From: Streptomyces smaragdinus
GTDB taxonomy: Bacteria > Actinomycetota > Actinomycetes > Streptomycetales > Streptomycetaceae
Assembly (NCBI RefSeq): GCF_009604385.1
Contig: NZ_WEGJ01000009.1
Location: 117,374-181,373, forward strand
Direction of reading: 5' to 3'
Length of the DNA: 64,000 bases
Shown here: positions 52,646 through 63,177 of the stretch, piece by piece
How the letters are laid out: every line of letters starts with the position of its first letter
How positions within the stretch are numbered: position 1 is the first letter of the stretch
Made by a program: the position numbers and the translations under genes
The notes under the pieces: model-generated
Database searches by the model: none
What the model was told of the DNA's origin: nothing
What the model saw: the letters and a program-made list of their open reading frames with translations, nothing else

Positions 52646-53592
52646 AGGGCGGCGCGGAGCTCCCCGGGCGACGCGTTGCCGCCGGTGCACATCACGGCCA
52701 CCCGCCGGCCCTCGAACCGCTCCGGGTACGTACGCAGCGCGGCCAGTGCCGCCGCGCCCGCGCCCTCGGTCAGCACATGGGCGTCCACCAGCAGCTCCGC
52801 CTGCGCCGACGTGATCGCCTCGTCGGACACCAGCACGAAGTCGTGCAGCCCCTCACGCATCACCCGCTGCGTGAGGTCGAAGCCGGACCCGGTGGCCAGC
52901 CCCTCCGCCCGGGTCCGGTTGGGACGTTCGACGAGCTCACCGGCCCGCCACGACTCGCACGCCGCCGGCGACTCCCGCGACTGCACCGCGACCACCCGGC
53001 ACCCGGGCGCCACCGCCGCCGCCACCAGACACGCCGCGGCCGCCCCGCTGCCGCCCCCGACGGGCACGATCACCGTGTCCGTGTCCGGCGCCTGCTCGAA
53101 CAGCTCCAGATACGCCGTCGCCACCCCGGCCAGCAGCGCCGGCTCGTTCGCGGCGGACACCAGCCGCATCCCCCGCCCGGCGGCGATCTTCTCCGCGTGC
53201 GGCCGCGCCTCGTCGAACGTCGCCCCGTACTCGACGAGCTCCGCCCCCCACGCCCGTACGGCCTTCGCCTTGCCCGGGTTGGGGTGCTCCGGCATCACGA
53301 TCACGCACGGCGCCCCGAACACGGCGGCGGCGTGCGCCAGGGACTGCGCGTGGTTCCCGGTGGAGTAGCCGACGACACCGCGCGCCCGCTCCACGTCGCT
53401 CAGACCGGCCAGCAGGGTGAGCCCGCCGCGGACCTTGAAGGCGCCGGTGGGCTGGGTGTTCTCGAGCTTGAGCACCAGACTCGCGGCGGGCCCCGGGTCG
53501 AGGGTGGGGTACGAGCGCAGCGGGGTCGGCGCCAGCAGCGGCGCGAGGATACGGCGGGCTCGCAGGACGTCGGTGAGAGTCGGAGGTCGCAT
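52633..53592 (-). CDS. PLP-dependent threonine/serine dehydratase-like enzyme
   Basis: A 319-residue fold-type II PLP enzyme. K53 in TGAFKVRGG is the Schiff-base lysine, GGGSGAAAA the phosphate-binding loop, and STGNHAQS the substrate loop. The C-terminal ACT regulatory domain of biosynthetic IlvA is absent, so it fits a catabolic serine/threonine dehydratase or racemase-like enzyme. It is divergent from a LysR regulator with a LysR-type box between them, which suggests that the regulator controls it. Confidence 0.87.
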   Translation of the reverse strand: MRPPTLTDVLRARRILAPLLAPTPLRSYPTLDPGPAASLVLKLENTQPTGAFKVRGGLTLLAGLSDVERARGVVGYSTGNHAQSLAHAAAVFGAPCVIVMPEHPNPGKAKAVRAWGAELVEYGATFDEARPHAEKIAAGRGMRLVSAANEPALLAGVATAYLELFEQAPDTDTVIVPVGGGSGAAAACLVAAAVAPGCRVVAVQSRESPAACESWRAGELVERPNRTRAEGLATGSGFDLTQRVMREGLHDFVLVSDEAITSAQAELLVDAHVLTEGAGAAALAALRTYPERFEGRRVAVMCTGGNASPGELRAALQAG

Positions 53593-53615
53593 GAGGGAAG
53601 GCTGACAGCCCGGGC

Positions 53616-53670
53616 ACCCATAGGTCCAATGCCAATATGGGCAGAGAGCATAGACAACACCTATGAGTCA
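53616..53670. promoter_or_regulatory. LysR-type box between dehydratase and regulator genes
   Basis: CATAGGT (53619-53625) is inverted as ACCTATG (53659-53665), with a CCAATATGG element between them, in the 98-base divergent spacer. This is the expected place for a LysR operator. Confidence 0.5.
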
Positions 53671-53690
53671 TCGCCGCCCGGAGACCGCCC

Positions 53691-54584
53691 ATGGACCTGA
53701 CCCGACTCCGTATCCTCGCCGCCGTCGCCCGCGAGGGATCCGTGACGGCCGCCGCCGACGCCCTCGGCTACGCCCAGCCCTCCGTCAGCCACCAGCTCGC
53801 CCGGCTCGAGGAGGAGGCCGGCCTGCCCCTCGTCCAGCGCGCCGGGCGCGGCATCCGGCTGACGGAAGCCGGCCGGCTGCTCGCCGAACGCGCCGAGGAG
53901 ATCACCGGCCGCGTGGCCTCCGCCCGCGCCGAACTCGACGCGCTGGCCGGGCTGCACACCGGCCGGGTCCGGCTGGCGGCGTTCCCCACCGCCCTCGCCA
54001 TGCTCGTCCCCCCGGCCGCCGCCCGCCTCGCCCGCACCCACCCCGGCGTCGAACTCGCCCTCACCGAGGCCGAACCGCCGCAGGCGCTGGCGGCACTGCG
54101 CCGCGGCGACGTGGACGTGGCACTCACGTTCGACCACCGCGACGAACCGCGGCCCGGCCTCCTCCACCTCACCACGACGCCCCTGCTCACGGAGCCGATG
54201 TACCTGGTCACCCCGCGCACCGCAGACCCCACGCAGGATCTCGCCGCCCACGCCTCCGCGCGCTGGATCACCGGCTGCGAACGCTGCCGCGCCCACCTCC
54301 TGGCCTCCTGCGCCCGCGCGGGCTTCACCCCGGCGATCGGCTTCGAGACGGACGACTACGTCGCCGTCCAGTCCCTGGTCGCCGCAGGCCTGGGCGTCAG
54401 CACCCTCCCGGCCCTGGCCCTGAAGGCCCACCGCAACCCGTCGGTCACCCTCCACCGCCTCCCGGCCGACCACCGCCACCTGTCCACCGCGTACTACGGC
54501 AAGCCCCCGGCCCCCGCCCCGGTCCAGGCCCTTCTGACGGCACTGCACGAGACGGCGGGGCCGCCGCACCGGTGGCCCCGCTGA
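53691..54584 (+). CDS. LysR-family transcriptional regulator
   Basis: A 297-residue LysR regulator. The N-terminal HTH reads LTRLRILAAVAREGSVTAAADALGYAQPSVSHQLARLEEE. The effector domain (about 90-290) has GRVRLAAFPTALAMLVP and GLGVSTLPALAL. It is divergent from a PLP-dependent dehydratase, so it probably senses an amino acid or its breakdown product. ATG 53691 gives the standard start. Its end is 12 bases from the convergent homing-endonuclease-like gene. Confidence 0.9.
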   Translation: MDLTRLRILAAVAREGSVTAAADALGYAQPSVSHQLARLEEEAGLPLVQRAGRGIRLTEAGRLLAERAEEITGRVASARAELDALAGLHTGRVRLAAFPTALAMLVPPAAARLARTHPGVELALTEAEPPQALAALRRGDVDVALTFDHRDEPRPGLLHLTTTPLLTEPMYLVTPRTADPTQDLAAHASARWITGCERCRAHLLASCARAGFTPAIGFETDDYVAVQSLVAAGLGVSTLPALALKAHRNPSVTLHRLPADHRHLSTAYYGKPPAPAPVQALLTALHETAGPPHRWPR

Positions 54585-54595
54585 CGCCGCCCGGG

Positions 54596-56257
54596 TCAGG
54601 GGGCACGCAGCACGAGGCCGCCGGTGCCGGCGATGCAGGCGTCGGAGGTGGTGGGGGTGATGGTGTACGACGGGCCGTCCGCCACCTGCCGTACCGCCCG
54701 GACCGGGACGGCCACCAGATCCCCCGTCATCTCGGTGACGTCACGCCGCCGCGTGCGCCGTCCCCCGAGCCGCGCGTCGAACCGACAGGCCCAGGGCACC
54801 TGTCGCCACAGGAACCGCAGACGCTCCATGGCCTCCAGGGAGGTGACGGTCAGGACGTAGCTCTCCCCGGAATGGATCACCTGACCCCGGTGCTCGGCGC
54901 TCATGGGCCGTCTGGTGGACCACGAGACGAGTACCCCGAACTGCAGGAAAAGCGAGCACAGCGCGTCGACCAGGGCACGCGACGCGGTGGCGAACTGGAT
55001 GCGGTCCCCTTTCCTGGCCTTGGTGCCGTCACCCAGGAAATAGCCCTCCAGGAAAGCCATCTGCACGGCCGGCCCGGCGTTCAGGATCACATCCGGCAGG
55101 GTCTTGTCCCGTGCGGTCGTGCCCAGCGGTGTGGTCTTCAGCCACCGGGCGAGCATGCCGGAGTGCACGATCACACTGCGCAGCCCCGGCCTGTCGTCCC
55201 GGACGTCAATCTTGGCCTGCCGCCCGCAGACCGTCTCGATCGCCGACAGCAATTCCTCCTCGTAGGGGATGTCGTCCGCACCGAGCGAGAAGGCCAGCCG
55301 GCCCCTGGTGTCCTGGGACCCCTCCGCCAGATACCAGCCGAGGAGGTGCCCCAGCGGCTCGTCGAGTTCGAGGAAGCGCGGCCGGGCCTCCGCACGGTGG
55401 GCACACGCGTACAGATTCAGCTCGTGGCTGTCGGGTTCGCCGGCGAGCCACAGCAGATCGTCCCGGCTGAGATCCGGCAGCCAGGCGGCCGCGGATGTCT
55501 TGCGGTAACGGGCGTTGCCCGTCGAGTCCGAGGTCGACGCCCAGCTCTGCACGAGCGGATCGACGAATTCCGCCTCGGCCGGCCATTCCATGTCCAGTTC
55601 CGCCAGATAACGCCGGAGGCCGTCCTCGGTCGGGAGGCTGCGGCAGGTCTCGAACTCGCTGATGCTGCACGCCTGTCGGTAGCCGATCCGCCGGGCCATC
55701 TCGGCTCCGGTGATACCGGTGCGTCTGCGGGCGTCCTTCAGCCGTCGCCAGTGCTCCAGCGGAACACGGACCCGGCGTTCGTTCCGGCGCAGATGCGTCG
55801 GCTGCCGCGCCACGGCCTGCCGCACCCGGAGCCTGCGGACGGCCTCCCCCTCGATCCGGACGGCGCCGTCCGCACCCGCCGTCTTGAGTTCACCGGCGAG
55901 ATCGATCCTGCGCCAAGGATCGCCGACACGTGGCACGCGCTGCGGAATGACCACACGGTCACCGGGTACGAGAGCACCGGCTGTCCGCCAGACGGGCCCG
56001 CCCTGTTCCAGCATCAGCACACCCTGGTCCGGGGTGACCGAGACACACCGGCCGTACGCGGCCTCGACTCGCAGCAGGGTGCCGGTCGAGGCCGCGGGGC
56101 CGCTCACCTCGGCGGGCCCCGTCCGCACCGTGAGGCTCGCGGTGTCACAGCCGAGCACGCCGGCCACGCCGTCCCGTGGAACGGCGCCCAGCCTCCTCAG
56201 GCCGTACCGCCCCTCCGCACTCACGAAAAGCGCGTGCTCGTCTCCCCCGACTCCCAT
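54596..56257 (-). CDS. Free-standing LAGLIDADG endonuclease with degenerate Hint (intein-like) flanks
   Basis: A 553-residue protein. Two LAGLIDADG motifs are seen: HLLGWYLAEG (E312) and AFLEGYFLGDG (D410), each with its acidic residue, so nuclease activity is possible. Flanks resemble a Hint/intein: block-A-like GCDTASLTVRTG (36-47), block-B-like SVTPDQGVLMLEQGG...GALVPGDRVVIP (TxxH changed to TPDQ), and block-F-like SYTITPTTSDACIAGTGG at the end. The terminal His-Asn plus Cys/Ser/Thr needed for splicing is missing (ends LRAP), so it cannot splice. An HTH-like insert lies at 175-218. AAGGAG is 7 bases before the ATG. It lies 111 bases downstream of parE, same strand. Confidence 0.75.
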   Translation of the reverse strand: MGVGGDEHALFVSAEGRYGLRRLGAVPRDGVAGVLGCDTASLTVRTGPAEVSGPAASTGTLLRVEAAYGRCVSVTPDQGVLMLEQGGPVWRTAGALVPGDRVVIPQRVPRVGDPWRRIDLAGELKTAGADGAVRIEGEAVRRLRVRQAVARQPTHLRRNERRVRVPLEHWRRLKDARRRTGITGAEMARRIGYRQACSISEFETCRSLPTEDGLRRYLAELDMEWPAEAEFVDPLVQSWASTSDSTGNARYRKTSAAAWLPDLSRDDLLWLAGEPDSHELNLYACAHRAEARPRFLELDEPLGHLLGWYLAEGSQDTRGRLAFSLGADDIPYEEELLSAIETVCGRQAKIDVRDDRPGLRSVIVHSGMLARWLKTTPLGTTARDKTLPDVILNAGPAVQMAFLEGYFLGDGTKARKGDRIQFATASRALVDALCSLFLQFGVLVSWSTRRPMSAEHRGQVIHSGESYVLTVTSLEAMERLRFLWRQVPWACRFDARLGGRRTRRRDVTEMTGDLVAVPVRAVRQVADGPSYTITPTTSDACIAGTGGLVLRAP

Positions 56258-56316
56258 ACGGAACTCCTTATCCCGATCATCCGATGGGATCACTGTTCCG
56301 AGCCGGGGCGGCCGGG

Positions 56317-56331
56317 GGGTGGAATCCACCC
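56317..56331 (-). terminator. Short hairpin between parE and the LAGLIDADG gene
   Basis: GGGTGG-AAT-CCACCC in the 111-base gap. It is weak (6 bp), so read-through from parE is likely. Confidence 0.35.
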
Positions 56332-56368
56332 TTCGATCACCCGCCCGAGTGACGGAGGGGCGAGCAGG

Positions 56369-58504
56369 TCAGGCGTCGATTCGCGAGCGGTCCAGGGTCG
56401 CGGCCGAGTTGGTGATGAACTCCTTGCGGGGAGCCACGTCGTTGCCCATCAGGAGGTTGAACGTCTCCTCCGCCGCGTCCAGGTCACCGATGTTGATACG
56501 GCGCAGGGTGCGGTGACGCGGGTCCATCGTGGTCTCCGCGAGCTGGTCGGCGTCCATCTCGCCGAGGCCCTTGTAGCGCTGGATGTTGTCCTTGCAGCGG
56601 ATGCCCTTGCGTTCGAACTCGAGCAGGGTCTGCCGGAGTTCGTTGTCCGAGTACGTGTAAACGTATTTGTCCTGGCCCTTCTTGGGCTGGACCAGCTCGA
56701 TCCGGTGCAGCGGCGGGACGCAGGCGAAGACACGGCCGGCCTCGACCATGGGACGCATATAACGCTGGAACAAAGTGAGCAAAAGCGTACGGATGTGCGC
56801 ACCATCAACGTCAGCATCCACAAGAAGACAGATTTTTCCGTAACGCGCCTGATCAATATCGAAAGTCCGCCCCGACCCCGCTCCTATAACCTGAATGATC
56901 GCCCCGCACTCCGCGTTCTTCAGCATGTCCGAAACGGACGCCTTCTGAACGTTCAGAATCTTCCCCCGGATCGGCAGCAGCGCCTGGAACTCCGAGTTCC
57001 GCGCCAGCTTCGCCGTGCCGAGCGCCGAGTCGCCCTCGACGATGAAGAGCTCCGTGCGGTCGACGTCCTCGCTGCGGCAGTCCGCCAGCTTTGCCGGGAG
57101 GGACGAGGACTCCAGGGCTGTCTTGCGGCGCTGGGCGTCCTTGTGCTGGCGGGCGGCGATACGGGTGCGGGCGGCGGCGACGGCCTTGTCGAGGACCGTG
57201 CGGGCCTGGGCCTTGGCGTCGCGCTTCGTCGAGGTCAGGAACGCCTTGAGTTCCTTGGCCAGGACCTGGGAGACGATGCGGGAGGCCGCGGAGGTGCCGA
57301 GGACCTCCTTGGTCTGGCCCTCGAACTGGGGCTCGGCGAGGCGGACGGTGACGACGGCGGTGAGGCCTTCGAGGGCGTCGTCCTTGACGATGTCGTCCTC
57401 GGCGACGCGCAGGAGCTTCTGGGCGCGGAGCTGTTCGTTGAGGGTTTTGGTGAGGGAGCGTTCGAAGCCGGCGACGTGGGTGCCGCCCTTGGGGGTGGCG
57501 ATGATGTTGACGAAGGATTTGATGGTGGTGTCGTAGCCGGTGCCCCAGCGCAGGGCGATGTCGACGCCGAGTTCGCGGGTGACCTCGGTGGGGGTCATGT
57601 GGCCCTGGTCGTCGAGGACGGGGACGGTTTCCTTGAAGGTGCCGGAGCCGGTGATGCGCTGGACGTCGCAGAGGGGTTTGTCGGGGGCGAGGAATTCGCA
57701 GAATTCGCTGATGCCGCCGTCGTAGTGGAAGGTCTCGTCGTTGGTGCGGTCGCCGGCGGGGCGGCGGTCGCGGACGACGATGGTGAGGCCGGGGACGAGG
57801 AAGGCGGTCTGGCGGGCGCGGGCGTGGAGGTCCTCGAGGGAGAGGGCGGCGTCCTTGAGGAAGATCTGGCGGTCGGCCCAGAAGCGGACGCGGGTGCCGG
57901 TGCGGGTCTTGGGGACGCGCTTGCCCTTGGTGAGGCCGCTCGCCGCTTGGAAGGGGGCGTCGGGGCCGGTTCCGTCGAAGGCGCCGGGGACGCCGCGGCG
58001 GAAGCTGATGGCGTGGGTGGCGCCGGAGTGGTCGACCTCGACGTCGAGGCGGGCGGAGAGGGCGTTGACGACGGAGGCGCCGACGCCGTGGAGGCCGCCG
58101 GAGGCGGCGTAGGCGCCGCCTCCGAATTTGCCGCCGGCGTGGAGTTTGGTCATGACGACCTCGACGCCGGAGAGGCCGGTCTTGGGTTCCTTGTCGACGG
58201 GGATGCCGCGGCCGTTGTCGCGGACCTCGACGGAGGCGTCCTCGTGGAGGATGACCTCGATGTGGTCGCAGTGGCCGCCGAGGGCTTCGTCGACGGAGTT
58301 GTCGATGATCTCCCAGAGGCAGTGCATGAGGCCGCGGCTGTCGGTGGAGCCGATGTACATGCCGGGTCGTTTGCGGACGGCTTCGAGGCCTTCGAGGACG
58401 AGCAGGTGGCGCGCCGTGTAGTTGGAGCTGTCGCGGTCCAGGCCGGTCTGTCCGGCGAGCAGGGCCGGGACGGTCCCTTCGGTGGTGGTAGCTGCGGCGC
58501 TCAC
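56369..58504 (-). CDS. parE: DNA topoisomerase IV subunit B
   Basis: A 711-residue type IIA topoisomerase B subunit. GHKL ATPase (IIDNSVDEALGG, DNGRGIPVD, GGLHGVGASVVNALS), transducer, then TOPRIM with FIVEGDSALG and the metal-binding LVDADVDGAH, ending FITNSA. It works with ParC to decatenate chromosomes. The reading frame is unbroken, so no intein is present. Residues 516-584, which include the DxD motif, are written in AT-ending codons quite unlike the rest. GTG start 58504. A LAGLIDADG gene follows. Confidence 0.95.
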   Translation of the reverse strand: MSAAATTTEGTVPALLAGQTGLDRDSSNYTARHLLVLEGLEAVRKRPGMYIGSTDSRGLMHCLWEIIDNSVDEALGGHCDHIEVILHEDASVEVRDNGRGIPVDKEPKTGLSGVEVVMTKLHAGGKFGGGAYAASGGLHGVGASVVNALSARLDVEVDHSGATHAISFRRGVPGAFDGTGPDAPFQAASGLTKGKRVPKTRTGTRVRFWADRQIFLKDAALSLEDLHARARQTAFLVPGLTIVVRDRRPAGDRTNDETFHYDGGISEFCEFLAPDKPLCDVQRITGSGTFKETVPVLDDQGHMTPTEVTRELGVDIALRWGTGYDTTIKSFVNIIATPKGGTHVAGFERSLTKTLNEQLRAQKLLRVAEDDIVKDDALEGLTAVVTVRLAEPQFEGQTKEVLGTSAASRIVSQVLAKELKAFLTSTKRDAKAQARTVLDKAVAAARTRIAARQHKDAQRRKTALESSSLPAKLADCRSEDVDRTELFIVEGDSALGTAKLARNSEFQALLPIRGKILNVQKASVSDMLKNAECGAIIQVIGAGSGRTFDIDQARYGKICLLVDADVDGAHIRTLLLTLFQRYMRPMVEAGRVFACVPPLHRIELVQPKKGQDKYVYTYSDNELRQTLLEFERKGIRCKDNIQRYKGLGEMDADQLAETTMDPRHRTLRRINIGDLDAAEETFNLLMGNDVAPRKEFITNSAATLDRSRIDA
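56753..56959 (-). other. AT3-codon patch over the TOPRIM motif of parE
   Basis: In this 69-codon stretch 28 codons end in A or T (25 of the last 48), including ATA, AAA, TGT and CTT, which are very rare in the surrounding genes. The protein sequence stays normal (PIRGKIL to RYMRP), so the change is synonymous. Borders are sharp on both sides. Confidence 0.85.
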
Positions 58505-59019
58505 TGAGTTCGCTCCTCGCTGAATTCCGTACTTGTTGGCGGGCTGATGGCTGTTCGCCCGTGGAGAGGGTACCGAGGCCCTATGACAGACGGTGAACAG
58601 CCTTGGGCGTGTGGCTCGATGCTATCGCCGACTCGATTGTATGTTCGATCCCTCGTGAGGGTGATGTCTTCATCACGTTCCCTTCCGGGCATGAACCATC
58701 TAGGCTCCGGGCACGTCCTCGTGGACGAACCGGGTACCGGTGGACGGTCCCGGTCATGCAGCACCCTGCACGGCTCGCCGGGCAGGCCCGTACAACCCTT
58801 GTATTACCAAGCGAAGCGCCCAGAAGCTCCAGAAACCGCAAAACGGCACATTCGCCGCCGCTCTCGCCCGGATTCCCGACATCGGTCCGGGCAGGGGTTC
58901 CCGCCGGACCTGTCCGCTGCCAGCGAAATCGGGCAGTCAAGGCCGCGAGCGGGAACGTTTTCGGACTGGTTGGATGTTGACCCTGGTACGACAGCTCGTC
59001 GAGCTAGAGAAGAGGCGAC
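58505..59019. other. Divergent region between parE and the DUF7455 gene
   Basis: 515 bases without a supported gene; overlapping plus-strand ORFs at 58547-59023 lack third-position bias and family resemblance. It holds promoters for both genes. A palindrome AGCTCG-T-CGAGCT (58993-59005) lies 15 bases before the DUF7455 start and may be an operator or leader hairpin. Confidence 0.6.
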
Positions 59020-59250
59020 GTGACTACTGTTCTGACACCCGCGACCCCGCTGACGGCCGCTGATCGCTGCGACCGTTGCGGCGCCCAGGCGTACGTGCGC
59101 GTCGTTCTGACGACCGGCGGAGAGCTGCTCTTCTGTGCCCACCACGGGCGCAAGTTCGAGCCGGAACTGAAGAAGATCGCTGCCGAGATACAGGACGAGA
59201 CGGAGCGGCTGAGCGCCACTCCGGCCACCGCCTCGGAGAGCGAGCGGTAA
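59020..59250 (+). CDS. DUF7455 small zinc-ribbon-like protein
   Basis: A 76-residue protein of the DUF7455 family. Cysteines in DRCDRCGAQAYVR and FCAHHGRKF give a CxxC...CxxH pattern, probably a zinc ribbon. A Glu/Lys-rich helix (EPELKKIAAEIQDETERL) ends the protein. GTG 59020 has AGAGGCG upstream. Function is unknown; I recall the gene beside hrdB and parE in many Streptomyces. A strong hairpin follows. Confidence 0.85.
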   Translation: MTTVLTPATPLTAADRCDRCGAQAYVRVVLTTGGELLFCAHHGRKFEPELKKIAAEIQDETERLSATPATASESER

Positions 59251-59300
59251 GACCGCCCGTTCGGCGACGAGCCCGCGGGCCCAGGGCCCGCCCGACAAAC

Positions 59301-59341
59301 GGCGACGGCCGCATCCCGGATTCCGGGGTGCGGCCGTTGCC
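59301..59341. terminator. Bidirectional stem-loop terminator
   Basis: A 19-base stem with two G.U pairs (59301-59319 with 59323-59341) between the convergent DUF7455 and protease genes. Confidence 0.8.
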
Positions 59342-59374
59342 GTGCGTGTACGGGGTGTCGCCGCGGGTGGCCGT

Positions 59375-60196
59375 TCAGTGGGCGGCGATCAGGCCGGCGA
59401 CGCCGGAGACGCGGGTGTAGACGCCGGGGTGTTCCGGTTCGCCGCAGCCCGATCCCCAGGAGACGAGGCCGACGAGGCGGCCGCCGACGACGAGCGGTCC
59501 GCCGGAGTCGCCCTGGCAGGAGTCGCGGCCGCCCGCGGGGTCGCCCGCGCACAGCATGGAGTCGGCTTGATACGTTCCGTCGGGGCTGCCGGGGGGATAC
59601 GCCTTCGCGCAGGTCTCGTCGGTCAGCAGCCGGAGCTGGGCGGCGCGCAGGGAGGTGGCGTAGCGGCCGTCGCCGGCGGTGTCGCCCCAGCCGTAGACGC
59701 GGGCGGGGTTGCCGGGGTCGTAGGAGCGGTCGTCGCCGCGGTCGGCGAGGGTGATGGGGGCGGCGGCGCGGACGGGGTGGTCGAGGGTGATGACGGCGAT
59801 GTCGCCGGCGTTGGTCCAGGGGTCGTGGCGGGGGTTCACCCAGGCGTCGCGGACGGGGATCTCCTCGCCCGCGTCGCTCCGCAGGTCTCCTCTTCCGGCG
59901 ATGACGCGCAGGTCGGGTACCTGCTGGAGGGGGACGCCGAGCACGGGTTCGGAGAGGCAGTGGGCGACGGTGATCACTTTGTCGGGGGCGACGAGAACGC
60001 CGGCGCAGTACTGGCCGGAGCGGGCGTTTCCGTACCAGGCCCGGGAGGACAGGGCGACGATCCAGGGGCTCTCGGAGATCCGTACGGGGTGGCCTCCGAT
60101 CACGACTCCGTCGGCGGCGGCCGTGGTGGGCTGCAGGACGGCGGCGGCGAGGGCGGCGGCGGCCGCCCAGGCGGTGGATCGCGGGGGGTTGCGCAT
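59375..60196 (-). CDS. Secreted trypsin-like serine protease (S1)
   Basis: A 273-residue protease. Signal peptide (about 1-28), then a short lead [19 protein letters not shown]. The catalytic triad is His in TVAHC, Asp in GDIAVITL and Ser in GDSGGPL, with a trypsin-like Asp (DSCQGDSGG) in the primary pocket, so it should cut after Arg/Lys. Six Cys suggest three disulfides. Activity probably needs cleavage before VVIGG. The ATG is 137 bases after hrdB, with a large terminator between. Confidence 0.9.
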   Translation of the reverse strand: MRNPPRSTAWAAAAALAAAVLQPTTAAADGVVIGGHPVRISESPWIVALSSRAWYGNARSGQYCAGVLVAPDKVITVAHCLSEPVLGVPLQQVPDLRVIAGRGDLRSDAGEEIPVRDAWVNPRHDPWTNAGDIAVITLDHPVRAAAPITLADRGDDRSYDPGNPARVYGWGDTAGDGRYATSLRAAQLRLLTDETCAKAYPPGSPDGTYQADSMLCAGDPAGGRDSCQGDSGGPLVVGGRLVGLVSWGSGCGEPEHPGVYTRVSGVAGLIAAH

Positions 60197-60211
60197 CGGG
60201 GCTCCTCACGC

Positions 60212-60249
60212 GGCAGGGGCTCGGGAGCACACGCTCCCGAGCCCCTGCC
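60212..60249 (-). terminator. Strong terminator of hrdB
   Basis: A perfect 17-bp stem (60212-60228 with 60233-60249, loop ACAC) 83 bases after the hrdB stop and before the protease ATG. It should separate sigma-factor from protease transcription. Confidence 0.85.
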
Positions 60250-60332
60250 CGGTGACCGCGGCCGGGGGCGTGTGTGCCCTCAGCCTCGGTCACGGGGGTG
60301 CTCGCCGCACCCCGTGACACTCCTTGGTGGCG

Positions 60333-61895
<1,563 letters not shown>

Positions 61896-62256
61896 GAACA
61901 ACCTCTCGAAACGATGGGAAACGACCGGCGGCGGGGATGGTCCGCCGGTGCATGTGCAATCAGTAGCGGCGCTGACTCGGTCCACAGGATTCGACGAGCA
62001 GGATCCACACGGTCGAGAAGCGCGCCACCTCTTAGGTCATCGCGCCTTTCGCCGGAGCGTTACGCCCAATCGACGTGGCCCGGGTCACATCTACTCCCAA
62101 GCGTCTCATACGGCGTGCCGTGCGCGGGGCGGGGGCCTCGCGTGACACGGGCCGGCCCCGGTGCGATGTGCCACCGGGGCCGGCCGTGCTTTCCGTCGGA
62201 CGGCGGTGGGTGCCCGTCTGCTCCCAGCAACTCGGGGACGCTGGGTGGCGGTCGGC
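61896..62256. other. Intergenic region between whiH and hrdB
   Basis: 361 bases. It contains the whiH terminator (62150-62185) and, nearer hrdB, its promoter and a leader of about 200 bases. I see no clear -10/-35 pair beyond doubt. Confidence 0.6.
62150..62185 (-). terminator. Stem-loop terminator of whiH
   Basis: A perfect 14-bp stem (62150-62163 with 62172-62185), 72 bases after the whiH stop. Confidence 0.75.
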
Positions 62257-63177
62257 TCAGTGCGGACGCGGCTGGGGGACGTGGGTCTCCGTGTGTACGG
62301 ACAGCAGCTGGCGCATCGCGCTCTCGGCCACGGCGCCGTCGCCGGCGGCGAGGGCGTCGGTGATCCGCACGTGGTGCGCGACGGCGTTCTCGCTGGGCCG
62401 GTCGCAGCCGCCGGCGGGTCCGCCGGAGACCTGCAGGGCGGCGGTGACGACGCCGGAGAGGTGCTCCAGCATGCGGTTGCCGGCGACCTGGAGGATCAGC
62501 GCGTGGAACTCGGCGTCGGCGCGGGAGAACGTGACGCTGTCGCCCTGCACCAGGGCGTGGCTCATGATCTCCGCCATGTCGGTGAGGCGCTGCTGGACGT
62601 CCTCGCGGCCGTGGCCGGCGGCGAGCCGGGCGGCCAGGGGCTCGATGGTCCAGCGCAGTTCGCACAGCTCGCGGCGCTGGTCCTCGCGCTGGGGGCCGAA
62701 GGCCCGCCACTCGATGATGTCGGGGTCGAGGAGGTTCCAGTCGGAGACCGGGCGGACCCGGGTGCCGACGTTGGGGCGGGCGCTGACCAGGCCCTTGGCC
62801 TCGAGGACGCGCAGGGACTCGCGCACCACGGTGCGGGAGACCTCGAAGCGCTGGCCGATCTCCTCGGGGACGAGCGGGCGGTCGGCGCCGAGATCGCCGG
62901 AGACGATCATCTGGCCGAGCTGCTGGACGAGCTGGCCGTGCAGGCCGCGGCCGCGGCTGGTGGCGGCGCGGCGGCTGACGCGGGTGGCGAGGTCGGTGTC
63001 GGGGCGGTCCCAGACGGGCGCCGCCGGTGCGACGTGTCCGCCGGCGGCGGCGGGGATCGTCGCGCCCGCGGCGGCCGGGGCGTCGGCGTAGGGGTATCGG
63101 TCGAGTTCCCCCGAGCCGGCGTAGCCGGAGTCGGAGGAGCGCGCCGCTGTCATCATTGTCTGCGCAAGGGTACTCAC
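62257..63177 (-). CDS. whiH: Sporulation regulator WhiH (GntR/FadR family)
   Basis: A 306-residue GntR-type regulator. An 85-residue Ser/Ala/Pro-rich N-terminal extension precedes the winged helix (LVPEEIGQRFEVSRTVVRESLRVLEAKGLVSARPNVGTRV) and an FCD effector domain (SRADAEFHALILQVAGN; HHVRITDALAAGD) with likely metal ligands. Order next to hrdB and the MSTLAQTMMTAARS-type start identify WhiH, which is needed for sporulation septation. GTG 63177 has AAAGGA upstream. It is separated from hrdB by a terminator. Confidence 0.88.
   Translation of the reverse strand: MSTLAQTMMTAARSSDSGYAGSGELDRYPYADAPAAAGATIPAAAGGHVAPAAPVWDRPDTDLATRVSRRAATSRGRGLHGQLVQQLGQMIVSGDLGADRPLVPEEIGQRFEVSRTVVRESLRVLEAKGLVSARPNVGTRVRPVSDWNLLDPDIIEWRAFGPQREDQRRELCELRWTIEPLAARLAAGHGREDVQQRLTDMAEIMSHALVQGDSVTFSRADAEFHALILQVAGNRMLEHLSGVVTAALQVSGGPAGGCDRPSENAVAHHVRITDALAAGDGAVAESAMRQLLSVHTETHVPQPRPH

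Noticed and set aside
56369..58504. An intein inside parE
   Set aside because: The frame is uninterrupted and all ParE motifs are at normal spacing in 711 residues.
53663..58507. A 1614-codon plus-strand open frame
   Set aside because: It is the antisense shadow of the LAGLIDADG gene and parE; high GC removes stop codons. Its translation is low-complexity and parE is certain on the other strand.
58547..59023. A plus-strand ORF of 158 codons upstream of DUF7455
   Set aside because: No third-position G/C bias, no ribosome site of note, no family resemblance; the region behaves as a promoter region.
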